Source: Molanna angustata (Eukaryota; Arthropoda; Insecta; Trichoptera; Molannidae). Taken from it: DNA of 64,000 bases. Below the pieces are notes generated by a model. That model was not told the DNA's origin. It was given only the letters and a program-made list of their open reading frames with translations, and did not search any database. The position numbers and the translations under genes were made by a program. Positions 54,130-64,000 of the stretch are shown in pieces; the first letter of the stretch is position 1, and each line of letters begins with the position of its first letter. The stretch spans positions 32,465,119 to 32,529,118 of the forward strand of contig OY754970.1 of assembly GCA_963576475.1 (NCBI GenBank). The letters run 5' to 3'.

Positions 54130-54513
54130 TAGTGTCCGACCGAAGCTTCGGCTTTGGTCACCTTCGGCCAAAAAAAAACACATTCGGCTTCGGCCAATGT
54201 GCATAACCCGAATTTTCGGCCGAAGCCGAAGCTTTTTGTCAGCCGCTAATAACAGTTGAAACTTTTTAAAAACATGCGCGAACTTGACATGTGTAGCGGG
54301 TGTATAGATTTGGCCGGCCCAGTGTCGCGTGCCGACTGTTATTATTTATTATTTTGATCGATTTTTTATTTATTATTTTAATCGAAGCAGATTATTTATT
54401 ATTTTAATCGATTTTTTAGTAAAATCAAACCTTCGGCTTCGGCCGAAGGTTACGGCTAAGGCCGAACAATCGGCTTCGGCTTCGGCCAAAATCTGACCTT
54501 CGGTCGGACACTA
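54130..54513. mobile_element. hAT-type MITE rich in TTCGGC
   Basis: Inverted ends TAGTGTCCGACCGAAG and CTTCGGTCGGACACTA, 8-bp target duplication GTATAAAC at 54122-54129 and 54514-54521. The TAGTG start fits the hAT consensus (YARNG). The interior has many CTTCGGC/GGCCGAAG units on both strands and an AT-rich middle with ATTTATTATTTTAATCGA repeats. 384 bp, no coding frame. Confidence 0.9.
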
Positions 54514-54521
54514 GTATAAAC

Positions 54522-54969
54522 GCAATAGGAAGACTTATTGTAAAGGAATAGGTACAACAAAATAGTTACAGTGTGGTGTACCCCTTCTATTTACAGCTAC
54601 CAAAATAAATGTTTTCAAAATACTGCCCTTGACTTGTAAACATTGCCATGTATTACGTTGTGTAATACTGTTACATAATCTTAACGTTCTTAAAGTAGAA
54701 TTTGTAGAAAAACCATTAAACTTGGTAATACTGTCGGTTAAAAACGGACTCGATTTCCAATGACTGACACACACACACACACGTACTATTGTTTATTTAT
54801 TTATTTTTTCTAGCACTGACTGCATTCAATGATCGACATGACAACAGACAGTTTATATTCGACTATAGGGCTGAATAAGTAATCTAGTGGAATCTATTTG
54901 CTTACCTCAGGGAATGTATGAGGATGCATATACTTATTTACTTGTTTCAATGATATTATTTTTTTAACT
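54522..54969. other. unassigned
   Basis: Contains a short (CA)n at 54769-54781. Nothing else recognised. Confidence 0.4.
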
Positions 54970-55140
54970 TTATTTAATTTTTATTGCTTCTCTAGCAACT
55001 GACATGTACCTACTGTGTCAACAACAACAAATCGCTACATTCGGGATTGAAAACACAATAAAAAATGTCTCCGCATGGCATAGAACCCAGAACCACTAGC
55101 CCGAGAATCAGATATCTTAACAACTGAGCCACGGAGACCG
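54970..55140 (-). repeat. SINE family 1, complete but diverged
   Basis: Head GTGGCTCAGTTGTTAAGATA (A box near 55115-55133), B-box position GGTTCTGGGTTCTATG decayed, body shortened, tail AGTTGCTAGAGAAGCAATAA. Confidence 0.75.
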
Positions 55141-55799
55141 ACATATTTTATTTTATGTTGTGTGGTATTTTAGTTATGTATATTTTTATATTACTTAAGT
55201 TTTCTGCGTCAATACTTGCATTATTGCAATTGTTCCTGGTGCAATATCAATTATATTGTAACGTTTTTTTCTCTCATGGGATTACTATCAATGTTCTCAT
55301 ACAATGGTACCGGTAATAATGGTATATTATTGAGTACCGTGTCATCTGCAATCTCCCACGTAGAGACGTCGGCATCGTTTTAAGACGGCCGTTCCTAAGA
55401 TTTTTTGACTGGTGCACCTCACACGTTTCTTTTTCTTTCTTAAATTGTTAAGCGCGTAGAGTCGGAATGACATTTTCGTTGTTTTTATTATCTATTTCAC
55501 CTTTATCAGCATTGGTTGCTTACTTTGTCAGACGCTATACCGTCCGTGTTTTTAAACTATCTGCGTATTAATTATTATTTATTACACATTGATTACGAAT
55601 TTGTGTCGGTAACTATTTCGCAGTACCAACGGAAATAATCAAGAATACCTCGGTACATAGTAACAATATTGATAACGTGCTTTGTGTTTCTATTGATGAA
55701 CCTATTTTCATCTCGTTAACAATATCTCTATCTACTTAAAATTCTTGTAAAGTAACGTTTATTTCTTATCCTGCACTGAGAAAAAATTATCAAATTTGT
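55141..55799. other. unassigned; short minus-strand open frame
   Basis: On the minus strand 55265-55390 an open stretch reads NDADVSTWEIADDTVLNN and PLLPVPLYENIDSN before a stop. No family recognised and no start codon in frame nearby. Otherwise nothing. Confidence 0.3.
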
Positions 55800-56245
55800 A
55801 ATACCGATATTGCGTTTGTACACAAAAATGCACGGTAAATTACCTTCTAATGTATGAAACAGAAAAAAATATTGTATATTACCTAATATGTGACATTTTT
55901 TCGTGAAGAAGGTAAAATTTAGAGGTTTATTTTAAATAGCAAGAATAGTAAGTACCTAATAAAATTGTTATAATATTAAAAAAAAAACTCACCCGGTAGA
56001 TTTTCATGTTCTCTTTCGATTGAAATAAAAATATACTTCATAGGCCTTGTAGTTTTTTAGTAACTTACGATAAAAAATTTAAAAATGTTTTTACTAAAAC
56101 TAATTTTACAAAAATAAGTATTAATCAAATTCAAATTTCAAAAATTCATGCAATAGAATAAAGATGTAAATACAAACTGTTCTTTATTTCAAAGACGTAT
56201 GTTTTGGGGGTACTGGGGAATTTTTTTTCAAAATATACTATATAG

Positions 56246-56870
56246 CAGAGGTGGCCAACGCGATCGATAGTCGTGATCGGTCGATCGCGACTATTAGTCC
56301 AGTCGATCGTGGCAAGGCAAAAAATATAAACATACATAAATACGTAGAACAGACTGCGTAACGCAATCACCAACTGCTGCACGCATCACGTTACGTTCAC
56401 GTTATCACTTTATTTTATGGATCTAGATTTCTGGGCATTGGTTTCCAACGAGAAATATCCATGTTTGAAGTAATGTGTTGAACAATTGCATTCGTGTTTT
56501 GGTTCAACATATTTATGTGAGTCAGCATTTTCCTACTTAAAACAAACCAAAAATAAACACCGTTTTCGCTAGACAGACGCTCATACACTGGATTCTTTAA
56601 GGTTGGCAATTTCTAACTACAAACCTGATTTTGCTAATCTAGCGGAAGATGCTCAGACGCAGTGCTCACACTAATATACATAAGTAGTTGCTAAGAATAA
56701 TTTTCATATTTAGGTTTTCCCTCTCAATAAAATTAAAAAAAAATACTACTTAATTGTATACTGAACTATGCTGTTTAAATTAAAATTTCAAGAAGTATGT
56801 AATTGGTAGATCGCACAGGGCTTCCTCAGTAATCAGTAGATCTTGGATCAAATCAAGTCGGCCACCCCTG
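56246..56870 (+). mobile_element. hAT element with transposase remnant
   Basis: Ends CAGAGGTGGCCAACG and CGGCCACCCCTG, flanked by the 8-bp duplication CTATATAG (56238-56245, 56871-56878). Ends of the form CAG.GGTGGCCAA are typical of one hAT group. The interior near the left end contains GATCGATAGTCGTGATCGGT-type GATCG repeats. 625 bp. Confidence 0.9.
56417..56674 (+). pseudogene. hAT transposase C-terminal (dimerisation) remnant
   Basis: One continuous frame with two stops. It reads DFWALVSNEKYPCLK, stop, CVEQLHSCFGSTYLCESAFS, YLKQTKNKHRFR, stop, TDAHTLDSLRLAISNYKPDF and ends after EDAQTQCSH. FGSTYLCESAFS..K..RLTDEHL..LRLA is the hallmark of the hAT C-terminal dimerisation region. No frameshift, so decay is by point mutation within an internally deleted element; the RNase H-like catalytic core is gone. 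Confidence 0.85.
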
Positions 56871-56994
56871 CTATATAGCCTACTATAGCCTCTTAAGGGT
56901 AAATTTTAAACAATTGTATTTACTATTATTCACTTCATTCTCATTTTTCTATTCAAATTTTGCTTTAAAACACGTTATATCAATTTACAAAGTA

Positions 56995-57395
56995 TACGTA
57001 TTGCCGGTACTGTTGTATGGATGTGAAGATTGGACTCTCAAAATCTCAACGATTAATAAAATTGAAGCATTCGAAATGTGGCTATAGAGAAGGTAGATGC
57101 GCATCTCATGGATCGATATAGTCTCCAATGAAAGAGTTCTAAATACGACGGAGACGGAGAGAGAGTTGCTGGCCACTGTCAAAAGACGCAAAACCGCATA
57201 TTTTGGTCACATATTACGTGGAGATTGATATGCCCTCCTACAACTTGTAGTGGAAGGAAAGATAAAGGGAAGACTGAGTATGGGTCGTAAAAGAATATCG
57301 TGGCTAAAAATCTCCTCAATCTCCTCTACTCCACCAGTGAGATTCCCGGTTGGGAACAGCTGTTTTATGTCATCTTCAAAGTAATTCAATTCTAT
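56995..57395 (+). pseudogene. LINE pol C-terminal fragment (RTE-like)
   Basis: The + strand reads VLPVLLYGCEDWTLKIS, INKIEAFEMWL, stop, then TERELLATVKRRKTAYFGHI, GRKRISWLKI and decayed text. The YGCE.W..........FEMW.. and RK..YFGHI blocks are those following the RT of RTE/R4-like LINEs. Catalytic core absent. No target duplication found. Confidence 0.75.
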
Positions 57396-58060
57396 TTTTA
57401 TTTAATCGTTGTTCATTCATTTGTACAATTCTATTATTATTGCGGTCCTCCATTGTAATCTTTGCCTATCGTCCGATAATAATATAGATCGTTATTAATT
57501 AACGGATCTATTAATACCGTTGAACTCCCGTAGTTGCTGGGTACAATGATACCTACAGAAGCTTGCCAAAACTTGTATTATATTTATTTTAAGAAACTAT
57601 AACTATCGCATTGTTTACTTCCGTCGAGTCGTTTATTATCCCAATACGAAATACACTCGTAGTAGGTACAAACTTTTATATTTACTGGTTTATTTCTGAT
57701 TGATTTATCGTGTCAACTCTTTATACTAGTATTACTTAACGTTTCAAACATACAGATTAATTTTTTCATTTATTTTATTTTAAAGGAAAACATACATCAA
57801 TTTGCTAATTACATAAGATAATAATGAATGTTAAATATTTGCCAAAATAGTTTCCTCATCATTAAATACATTATGCGTTATATAAAAATAAAAAGTAAGG
57901 TTAAAATTGAAGATTTAAGAAATTGAAATAAAATATAAATAAAAAAATAAAATAAAAAAGACCATACAAGATACTTAATTTAAAATTAAAGGCATAATAA
58001 TAATAAACACATATGCCATACCAATACTAACATATACATAAGGAATAATAAATTATAGTT
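57396..58060. other. unassigned AT-rich sequence
   Basis: A-rich toward 58000 with a TAATAATAATAAA run near 57997, which may be the target or flank of the following LINE. Confidence 0.4.
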
Positions 58061-58107
58061 ATACAGAACTTGAAAATCTCAACAGAAAACCAAGAACAAC
58101 ATCATCA

Positions 58108-59032
58108 AAACATAGAATTCACCACGAGCACTCAGCGATTGTAAGATTATCGCTGCCTAGAGACGAAGGAGGAAGAGGATTCATTGCAAAAATGTACATC
58201 ATACACAAATGAATAACCTACGACAATACTTCTACACCAAACGAAATAGCCCTAAACACAACGAAATCATAAACATAGATTACACATACACACCACTTAC
58301 ACTAAATGATCACGAATGTAAACTAGAAATATCTACACAAGATGCGAAAATCGAATCTTGGAAAAATATAACGTTACACGGAATACACCCATATCATCTA
58401 CAACAACATGTTGACAAAATCCCAATTAACAATTGGCTCAAACACTCAGGCCTCTACGCAGAAACAGAAGGATTTATAATAGCTGTTCAAGACAAAATCA
58501 TAAAAACAAAAAACTACGCAAAACATATCACAAAAGACAATACAATAACAAATGACACATGTAGAAAATGCAAATCACAAATAGAAACAATAGAACACAT
58601 AACAGGTGGCTGCTCAATTCTAGTACCGACGGAATATACTATTAGACACGATAATATCTGCAAACACATATATTTGGAATTAGCCCACAAACACAAACCC
58701 ATAGAAGCGCACCAAAGATATATCAATACACACCACCAGCAGTGACAGAAAACGATTACTACAATTTATACTGGAATAGAGACATTATCACAGACAGAAG
58801 AAACCTACACAACCGACCAGGCATTACTCTATTTAACAAAATATCATAGACACACATATATTATAGAAATATCAATACCAAACACATAAAAAAACATCTG
58901 GAAAAAATCGACAAATACATACCGTTAGCAGAAAAAATAAAATCACAATGGAAACAAGAAAATTAACAATAGTTCCGATAATATTATCTACAGGACCATA
59001 CCAAAAACACTCCAAAAAATATATACATATAA
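58108..59032 (+). pseudogene. R4/Dong-like LINE with restriction-like endonuclease domain, part 1
   Basis: Starts inside the RT tail: HRIHHEHSAIVRLSLPRDEG (58108-58212), then a shifted 178-codon frame (58209-58745). That frame has NWLKHSGLYAETEGFIIAVQ, the CCHC motif CRKCKSQIETIEHITGGC (about residues 117-134) and YTIRHDNICKHIYLEL. After a further shift NRDIITDRRNLHNRPGITLF and IIEISIPNT follow. CCHC followed by RHD and an NRPD-type motif defines the restriction-like endonuclease of the R2/R4 group. Here the NRPD aspartate is Gly (NRPG), so cleavage activity should be lost. The frame is cut at 59032 by an LTR element and resumes at 63913. Dong elements favour TAA repeats, and a TAATAATAA run lies just upstream. 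Confidence 0.75.
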
Positions 59033-59307
59033 TGTTTTTATTTATTTATATCAAATAAAAGACAAGAATTGCGTTTCTTTTTTACGAGAATCAACATTTA
59101 ATGCCTCTTATTCCACAAAATTACAATTTTTAACACTAAAAATTACACTTAGTTATTTATTTTTTTCACCACAGATAATTTCCTTCCGAAAATTCGTATT
59201 TTTTTGACAGCTATCATTTTGCCGCCGACGCGACATCTGGCGGGTATATTGCCCGCCACGCGGCAAAATATAAAATTAAGAAAACGATAAATGATGTTTT
59301 CTTTACA
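59033..59307 (-). repeat. 3' LTR of the Ty3/gypsy element
   Basis: Starts TG and ends CA on either strand. Sequence identical to 63638-63912 except A versus C in the AAATAT(A/C)AAATT phrase near 59271. Contains a GC-rich hairpin-like GGCGGGTATATTGCCCGCC. Confidence 0.93.
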
Positions 59308-59322
59308 TCTCCCCTCCTCAGA
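59308..59322 (-). other. polypurine tract
   Basis: On the minus strand CTCTGAGGAGGGGAGA lies immediately before the 3' LTR, the expected primer site for plus-strand DNA synthesis. Confidence 0.75.
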
Positions 59323-59360
59323 GAGGAACAATTGCAAGTGACAATGTACGTAATTGTTTG

Positions 59361-60890
59361 TCAATTAACATTAAGCACTGGGCACAGTTTTGTAATATGG
59401 TAGAGGTTTGATTCTGCTTTTCTGTGTCCGGTATCAACTTCATATATTGAATTGGAGATCTTCTTCAGAATTTCGAATGGTCCAATCCTCAATTCCTCCA
59501 ATTTCTTCCTATTAAGTCGATTTCCATTTTCCACGTAGACTCTGTCTCCCACTTCCAATTTATATTCTTCCCTATGCAGGTCAAATATTTTTTTATTATA
59601 ATTGTGTGATTTAATTGTGTTTTCAAGAGCTAGTTTCCTATCTCTTTTCAGGTCTTCTGTTGTACATCTTGATTTCAATTCAAGTGGTAGAATATTTACA
59701 TTTTCGCCTTCCAAAAGATATTTTGGAGCAAACTTCGTGACTGTGTGTTCTGTTTTGTTATATTTTTCTACACATTTTTGTGCAATGGTAGTCCATGCTG
59801 TTCTCTTATCACTTTCATTCATTTTACATCTTATCTTATTTACTAAAGTTTGATTTAGCCTTTCATTAAGTCCGTTTGAAAAAGGGGTATCCACAGCAGT
59901 AAAAATCATTCTTATGTTCTCCTTCTTCAGAAATTCTTTAAATTCTTTGGAATTTATACCTGGGTATTGGTCTGTTAATACTATATCAATATTGTAGCCA
60001 TGTGTCACGTTTTTTATTAGTTTTATAAAATCACTGGAGCTTTGATTTCTTGATGTGAGTATATAAGCATATCTTGTAAAATGATCAACCAGAAGATGTA
60101 AATATTTCTTAGTTGACCGTGATCCCCCGAAGCCTCCAATGGTATCAATAGATACAATTTCAAATGGATGTGTTGCTGGACCTAAATGTGACATTAAACC
60201 GTATTTTGGTTTCCTCCTTGATTTGTTTTTTATACAAATTTCACATTTATCGCAAATTTGTTTAATGTTTTCGATTATATTTTTTGCTGTGTAGAATGGT
60301 GTTATTTTATTTGTCATCTGTGTTCTCCCAATGTGGCAGTAAGTATCGTGGACATCTTTGATTAGAGTTTTGCTAAGTTGCTCTGATAGTATGATTTTCT
60401 TCCTTTTTTTATTCTTTTTGTAGTAAATTTCATTCTCCATTAAAAATTTTCCATTTTGTTTGTCTAGATTTATATGTTGGTCATTTTTTATATCTTTTAG
60501 ATTTATTAAATTTACTACTTTTAAAAAATCGTCTGTATTTTCATAATGTTCTAAAACTGGATTTCGGCTTAAGCAGTCTGCTTCTTGATTTGATTTTCCT
60601 GGGTTATATTTGATTTTAAAATTATATTGGGATAAATAATACATCAAATCCCCTAGTTCCTCATCAGTTCTAGCCTTTATGTTCATATTTTCTAATGGTT
60701 TATGATCAGAATAGACTATAAATTCTTTTCCCATAAGCCAGTGCTGCCAATATTTCACAGCTTCTTTTATTGCCATGCATTCTAGGTATATTGCCTTCTT
60801 CTTCCTTTGTGCTTCAGTTAATTTTTTTGAAAAATAAGCAACTGGCTTACAGTCCCCATTTTTATCTTTTTGTTTCAGCACCGCTCCCAC
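59361..60890 (-). pseudogene. Ty3/gypsy pol: RNase H (partial) and integrase
   Basis: A 509-codon frame without internal stops. RNase H remnants are ECMAIKEAV (E38), YSDHKPL (D62) and EADCLS (D105); the first RNase H aspartate (YTDAS) lies upstream in another frame. Integrase: zinc-binding H181-X4-H186-X26-C213-X2-C216, then catalytic D249 (SIDTIG), D307 (LTDQ) and E343 (NGLNERLNQ), giving the D,D35E spacing. The C-terminal part has a GDRVYVENGNR segment typical of a GPY/F-like module (RIGPFEIL about residue 475). The protein would insert cDNA into the genome. No chromodomain recognised. Confidence 0.92.
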
Positions 60891-61085
60891 TCCTTTGATA
60901 CTAGCATCCGTGTAAATGTTTATTGGTAATTCTGGGTTTTGAACATAGCAATGCTTTTATTTTATCAAATGATTCCTGACATTCTTTAGACCATATGAAT
61001 TTCACGTCTTTCCGTAGTAAATTGTGTAACGGATCCAGGATAATTGCACTGTGTGGTACAAATTTATGATGAAAATTTATTTTTC

Positions 61086-62195
61086 CTAGGAATTGTCGTA
61101 TATTTTTTTTGTTTCTGGAACTGGAAAGTTTTTCACAGCGGTTAAATAATCTTTCAGAGGTCTGATTGAATTGTTTTCTATTATATGACCTAAATATTTT
61201 GCATAATTATTTGCAAAATTACACTTTGAAAATTTTAGTCTAAAACCTTCCGTTAGAATTGCCTGCAGTAGTCTTGATAGATGTAGTATATGGTCTTCAA
61301 AAGTTTTAGAAAAAATTAATATGTCATCTATAAAATTTACTGCAAAACTGGAGAGTTTGTATTTTCTTATGATGTTGCTCAATATTCTTTGGAAAATGGC
61401 TGGAGCAGTCCTTAATCCAAATGGAAGACATGTCCATTGAAAATGGCCTTGTTGTGTAACAAAAGCAGTTTTGTGTCTATCTTGAATTTTTAAAGGAATA
61501 GACCAAAATGCTGAATTTATGTCAAAAGTTGAAAAATATTTACAGTTTACAGTTTTAACCATTAAATCATCAATTAATGGAAAAGGTTGTGATTGAGGGA
61601 TGACAATTTTGTTTAATTCTCTGAAATCTATACATAATCTTGTTTTTTTTTCATCTTCTTTTTTATATGCTAGAGTTACTGGAGCGGCGAATGGACTATA
61701 AGATTCTTCAATCAAATTTTTATCTAATAGTTTTGATATTTGATTTTCTATTTGTCTTCTATCTTCCTCTGTGCATCTGTATGGACGTTTGTAACAATAT
61801 TTATCCACCATCAAATCAATATTAGCTTCATAATGTCTTACAGTACCAACGTCAAATTTATCTTTGGCGAAGACTGTTTTGTATTTTTCTATCAATTTAT
61901 TAATTTCTGATTGTTGATATGAATCCAAATGGTTTACTATCATTTTAAATCCATCTGTGTCTATATTTTCATTGAAATTTATTTCACATTTGTTCATGTG
62001 TTTAGTTTCTTGTTCCTCAGAATGAAAAAAATAACCTTCATCTTGTTCACCTAGTACATCAGGAATTTTGATATTTGTTAAATTCGAAGTATCATTTTTT
62101 TCCGAGTTCATCTTTTTTTCTTCTCGTTTGTTACATTGTATTATTTCTAATTCTTCATTATTATTAATTGCATTAATTTGAATTTTTTTATACAA
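61086..62195 (-). pseudogene. Ty3/gypsy pol: reverse transcriptase
   Basis: 369 codons. An acidic linker (1-100) is followed by RT: PYRCTEEDRRQIENQI (about 138-153), SPFAAPVTLAYKK (167-179), LCIDFRELNK (187-196), motif A FSTFDINSAFW (D225), QWTCLPFGLRTAP (253-265), catalytic FIDDILIF (D290, D291) and KCNFA...YLGHII (thumb). All catalytic aspartates are intact. The frame runs out at a T8 homopolymer (61103-61110 on + strand); the connection sequence and RNase H start continue in another frame to about 60940, where a further shift returns to the integrase frame. Confidence 0.92.
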
Positions 62196-62440
62196 TCCAA
62201 ACCAATTAGAAAGTCATAATTAAAATTTTCGTTATCTACTACAAATATATCCATATTTTTTTCTATATTATAGATTTTTATTTTTAGTGTTACCATACCT
62301 TTTGTTTTCTTCTCACCATTAATAGTCCTCAAGTTTACTAATTGTGTATCACTTTTATATTCTTTTGGCTGTATTTTCAATAATTTTGCATTAATTAATG
62401 ATACATTTGAACCTGAGTCATAAATTCCAGAAACTTTTAA
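62147..62440 (-). pseudogene. Ty3/gypsy aspartic protease
   Basis: On the minus strand IYDSGSNVSLINAKLLKIQP (about 62430-62370) holds the catalytic DSG (a DTG/DSG variant), followed by DFLIGLDCIKKF, the second conserved protease block (I/L-x-G). It overlaps the RT frame at 62147-62195, where a T7 run (62183-62189, + strand) marks the frame change. Cleaves the polyprotein in related elements. Confidence 0.8.
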
Positions 62441-62484
62441 AGTATCATTTAATAGTAACTTGACTTTTATTAATGGTGGTACCT

Positions 62485-63238
62485 CTAGTTTTTTGGATTC
62501 TTCTCGTTCAGCTCAATTTCCAATTCAGAGTTATTAACAGTCTTCAAAATTGTTTTTTGATTTTTCTCTTTAAACCAGCAATTTTCCTCAGGATGGTAAC
62601 GTTTACCCTTTTTCTCATTAACACAGATTCGGCATGGTTTTTTTTCTTCAATTTGTTTAGATTTGGTGTCAGAATATATAATACTTTTTTTATTGTATTT
62701 ATTCTTCCCAACAAGATGTTCCAATTTTCCTATTTCATTGTAAAGGTCTTCCGTTCCTTGTAAAATTTCTCTGTTAATTTTATCAGCCACATAATTAGGT
62801 AAGCCAAATGCTATAAGGTCTATAAGTGTCCCAGTATCAATTGATTTTCTTACTTCCAGTAACAATTTTTCTTTTTTTTAAAGCATACTCAAGCAACGAA
62901 CCTGCTTGATATTTAAAGGCGAGAGCATATCTAATTGGTGACCATCCTTTGTTTGCAAATGTATTACAAAAATTTTTCTCCCATGTGTCCCATTTCGATT
63001 CTACTGTAAGTTTCATTAGCATGCAGCTGTACCACTCTACACCGGAGCACTCCAAGAAATGTTTTAAAATTTCAATTTTCTTTTTGTCTTCGATGATTTG
63101 GAAACGTTCACATTCTTTATTAAAATCCTCAATCCACTGGTTAGGATTTGAGCTTCTGCCATTAAATTTTTCTATGATGAAATCCTTTGCAACTGTCCCT
63201 AAATTTTTAGTTTCATTTTTGGTTTTATTTGTTTTCAA
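62485..63238 (-). pseudogene. Ty3/gypsy gag with zinc knuckle, one frameshift
   Basis: Two overlapping frames: 63238-62837 with IIEKFNGRSSNPNQWIEDFN, FLECSGVEWYSCMLMKL and WEKNFCNTFANKGW (retrotransposon gag capsid-like), and 62865-62485 with LIAFGLPNYVADKINREIL and a nucleic-acid-binding knuckle-like CRICVNEKKGKRYHPEENCW (C-X2-C..H..C). The frames meet at a T8 run (62872-62879, + strand). In related elements gag forms the virus-like particle. Confidence 0.85.
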
Positions 63239-63637
63239 GTAATTTCTCTAAAAGTTTTTCTAGCGTTTGGCTAGATCCACTAGGTATAGATTCGTCCTCA
63301 TTTGTTTTTTCGATACTTTCTTCTAGATAAATGTCGTTAAACTGTAAGTTATTTTCTTCATCTAAATAAATTTTTGACATTTCATCCGTCAAGGTTATCC
63401 AAATTTTTCTTAATTGGTATCTTTTATTTAATGTCTTTTTTACCTTGGCGTAATTTGTGGTTTTTGTGATTTCCTGATGTAGATTTGCAGGCTGGGACTC
63501 GGAGGTATTTCAAAGATTTGTCCATTTGGTGTAGCTATTTTATTTATACATATTATGTTTGATTTCCCGTCTGTTGTTGGTTTTACAACAAAATCAAACC
63601 GCAACTTTTCCATGTTTCAAAAAATGTTGATTTATAA
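63239..63637 (-). other. Ty3/gypsy 5' untranslated/leader and gag start
   Basis: Between the 5' LTR and the recognised gag frame. Acidic codons (EENNLQFN, ESIEKTNEDESIPS-like) continue upstream of 63238 on the minus strand in the neighbouring frame, so gag may start near 63390. Primer binding site not identified. Confidence 0.5.
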
Positions 63638-63912
63638 TGTTTTTATTTATTTATATCAAATAAAAGACAAGAATTGCGTTTCTTTTTTACGAGAATCAAC
63701 ATTTAATGCCTCTTATTCCACAAAATTACAATTTTTAACACTAAAAATTACACTTAGTTATTTATTTTTTTCACCACAGATAATTTCCTTCCGAAAATTC
63801 GTATTTTTTTGACAGCTATCATTTTGCCGCCGACGCGACATCTGGCGGGTATATTGCCCGCCACGCGGCAAAATATCAAATTAAGAAAACGATAAATGAT
63901 GTTTTCTTTACA
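63638..63912 (-). repeat. 5' LTR of the Ty3/gypsy element
   Basis: 275 bp, TG...CA, matching 59033-59307 at all but one position. Confidence 0.93.
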
Positions 63913-64000
63913 TACATACTAAAGCTACCTCCATACGTCATCAGCAACATTCAAAAAACTGTAATAAATCAACACATGTACAATAGTCATGAAATTCTTA
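63913..64000 (+). pseudogene. R4/Dong-like LINE, part 2
   Basis: The + strand reads ILKLPPYVISNIQKTVINQH and MYNSHEIL, the expected C-terminal end of the LINE broken at 59032. It runs to the window edge. Confidence 0.7.

Larger units (their letters stand above)
55800..56915 (+). repeat. dispersed repeat family D, interrupted by a hAT element
   Basis: Matches 16540-16860 (GGTAAATTACCTTCTAATG, AAACTGTTCTTTATTTCAAA, GGGGGTACTGG, CTACTATAGCCTCTTAAG). The two parts, 55800-56245 and 56879-56915, are split by the element at 56246-56870. Confidence 0.8.
59033..63912 (-). mobile_element. Ty3/gypsy LTR retrotransposon, complete structure, frameshifted
   Basis: Two 275-bp LTRs enclose gag, protease, RT, RNase H and integrase on the minus strand (total 4,880 bp). 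The order PR-RT-RH-IN is that of Ty3/gypsy. No env-like frame follows integrase: only about 50 bp separate its stop from the 3' LTR. It splits the R4/Dong-like LINE. LTRs differ at one position seen, so insertion is recent, yet the coding region has four frame changes, mostly at homopolymers. A clean target duplication could not be fixed; ATACAT occurs on both sides at slightly different distances. Confidence 0.93.

Noticed and set aside
59033..63912. Endogenous retrovirus with envelope
   Set aside because: Integrase stop lies about 50 bp from the polypurine tract and LTR, leaving no room for an env gene; classed as a retrotransposon.
59022..63918. ATACAT as target duplication of the LTR element
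   Set aside because: The two copies do not sit at equal distance from TG and CA ends, so I did not assert it.

Overview
This is about 64 kb of AT-rich eukaryotic nuclear DNA, almost certainly from an insect and most likely from a moth or butterfly (Lepidoptera). That call rests on the mixture of non-LTR retrotransposon proteins (RTE-like, Jockey/CR1-like, R1-like, R4/Dong-like), at least two tRNA-derived SINE families, Tc1, hAT and piggyBac elements, and spliced low-density host coding sequence. There is no bacterial gene organisation, no CRISPR and no operon. The species is inferred from element types only.

Host gene. The only convincing host coding sequence is on the + strand: a first coding exon at 17573-17749 (ATG start, donor GTAAGT, phase 0), an internal exon starting at 46207 (phase 0 acceptor; two in-register donors 12 nt apart, both phase 1), a weaker candidate exon at 47271-47332 (phase 1 acceptor), and an alternative ATG exon at 49781-49898 whose donor is also phase 1. 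GC-richer stretches ending in good splice donors at 7062 and 30269 look like untranslated leader exons. The simplest reading is one large gene with several alternative promoters and very long, repeat-filled introns. I could not name the protein.

Mobile DNA. From left to right: a scrambled R1 remnant (1-520); a 2.3 kb RTE LINE with a 43-bp target duplication (4013-6300); many shorter RTE fragments, several with recognisable target duplications (11.3, 14.2, 25.7, 28.0 and 41.4 kb); Jockey/CR1-type LINE pieces (8.7, 19.4, 25.5, 51.9 kb); palindromic foldback elements (9.2, 9.7, 10.1, 21.7, 23.2, 47.8, 48.3 kb); and several anonymous dispersed repeat families (A to E below).

The most structured region is 34.3-41.4 kb. 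A minus-strand LINE is interrupted by a 5.6 kb TA-flanked, apparently non-coding element with subterminal repeats and an internal minisatellite. That element is itself interrupted by a complete Tc1 transposon, whose DD34E transposase (344 aa) is intact if an 82-nt intron is removed. Further right lie a TTAA-flanked piggyBac-like element (42.4-43.6 kb), a hAT MITE (54.1 kb), a hAT element with a transposase remnant (56.2-56.9 kb), and an R4/Dong-like LINE (58.1 kb onward) interrupted by a 4.9 kb Ty3/gypsy LTR retrotransposon (59033-63912). The LTRs of that last element differ at one position.

All coordinates of repeat ends are read by eye. Family names rest on recognisable motifs, not on database comparison.
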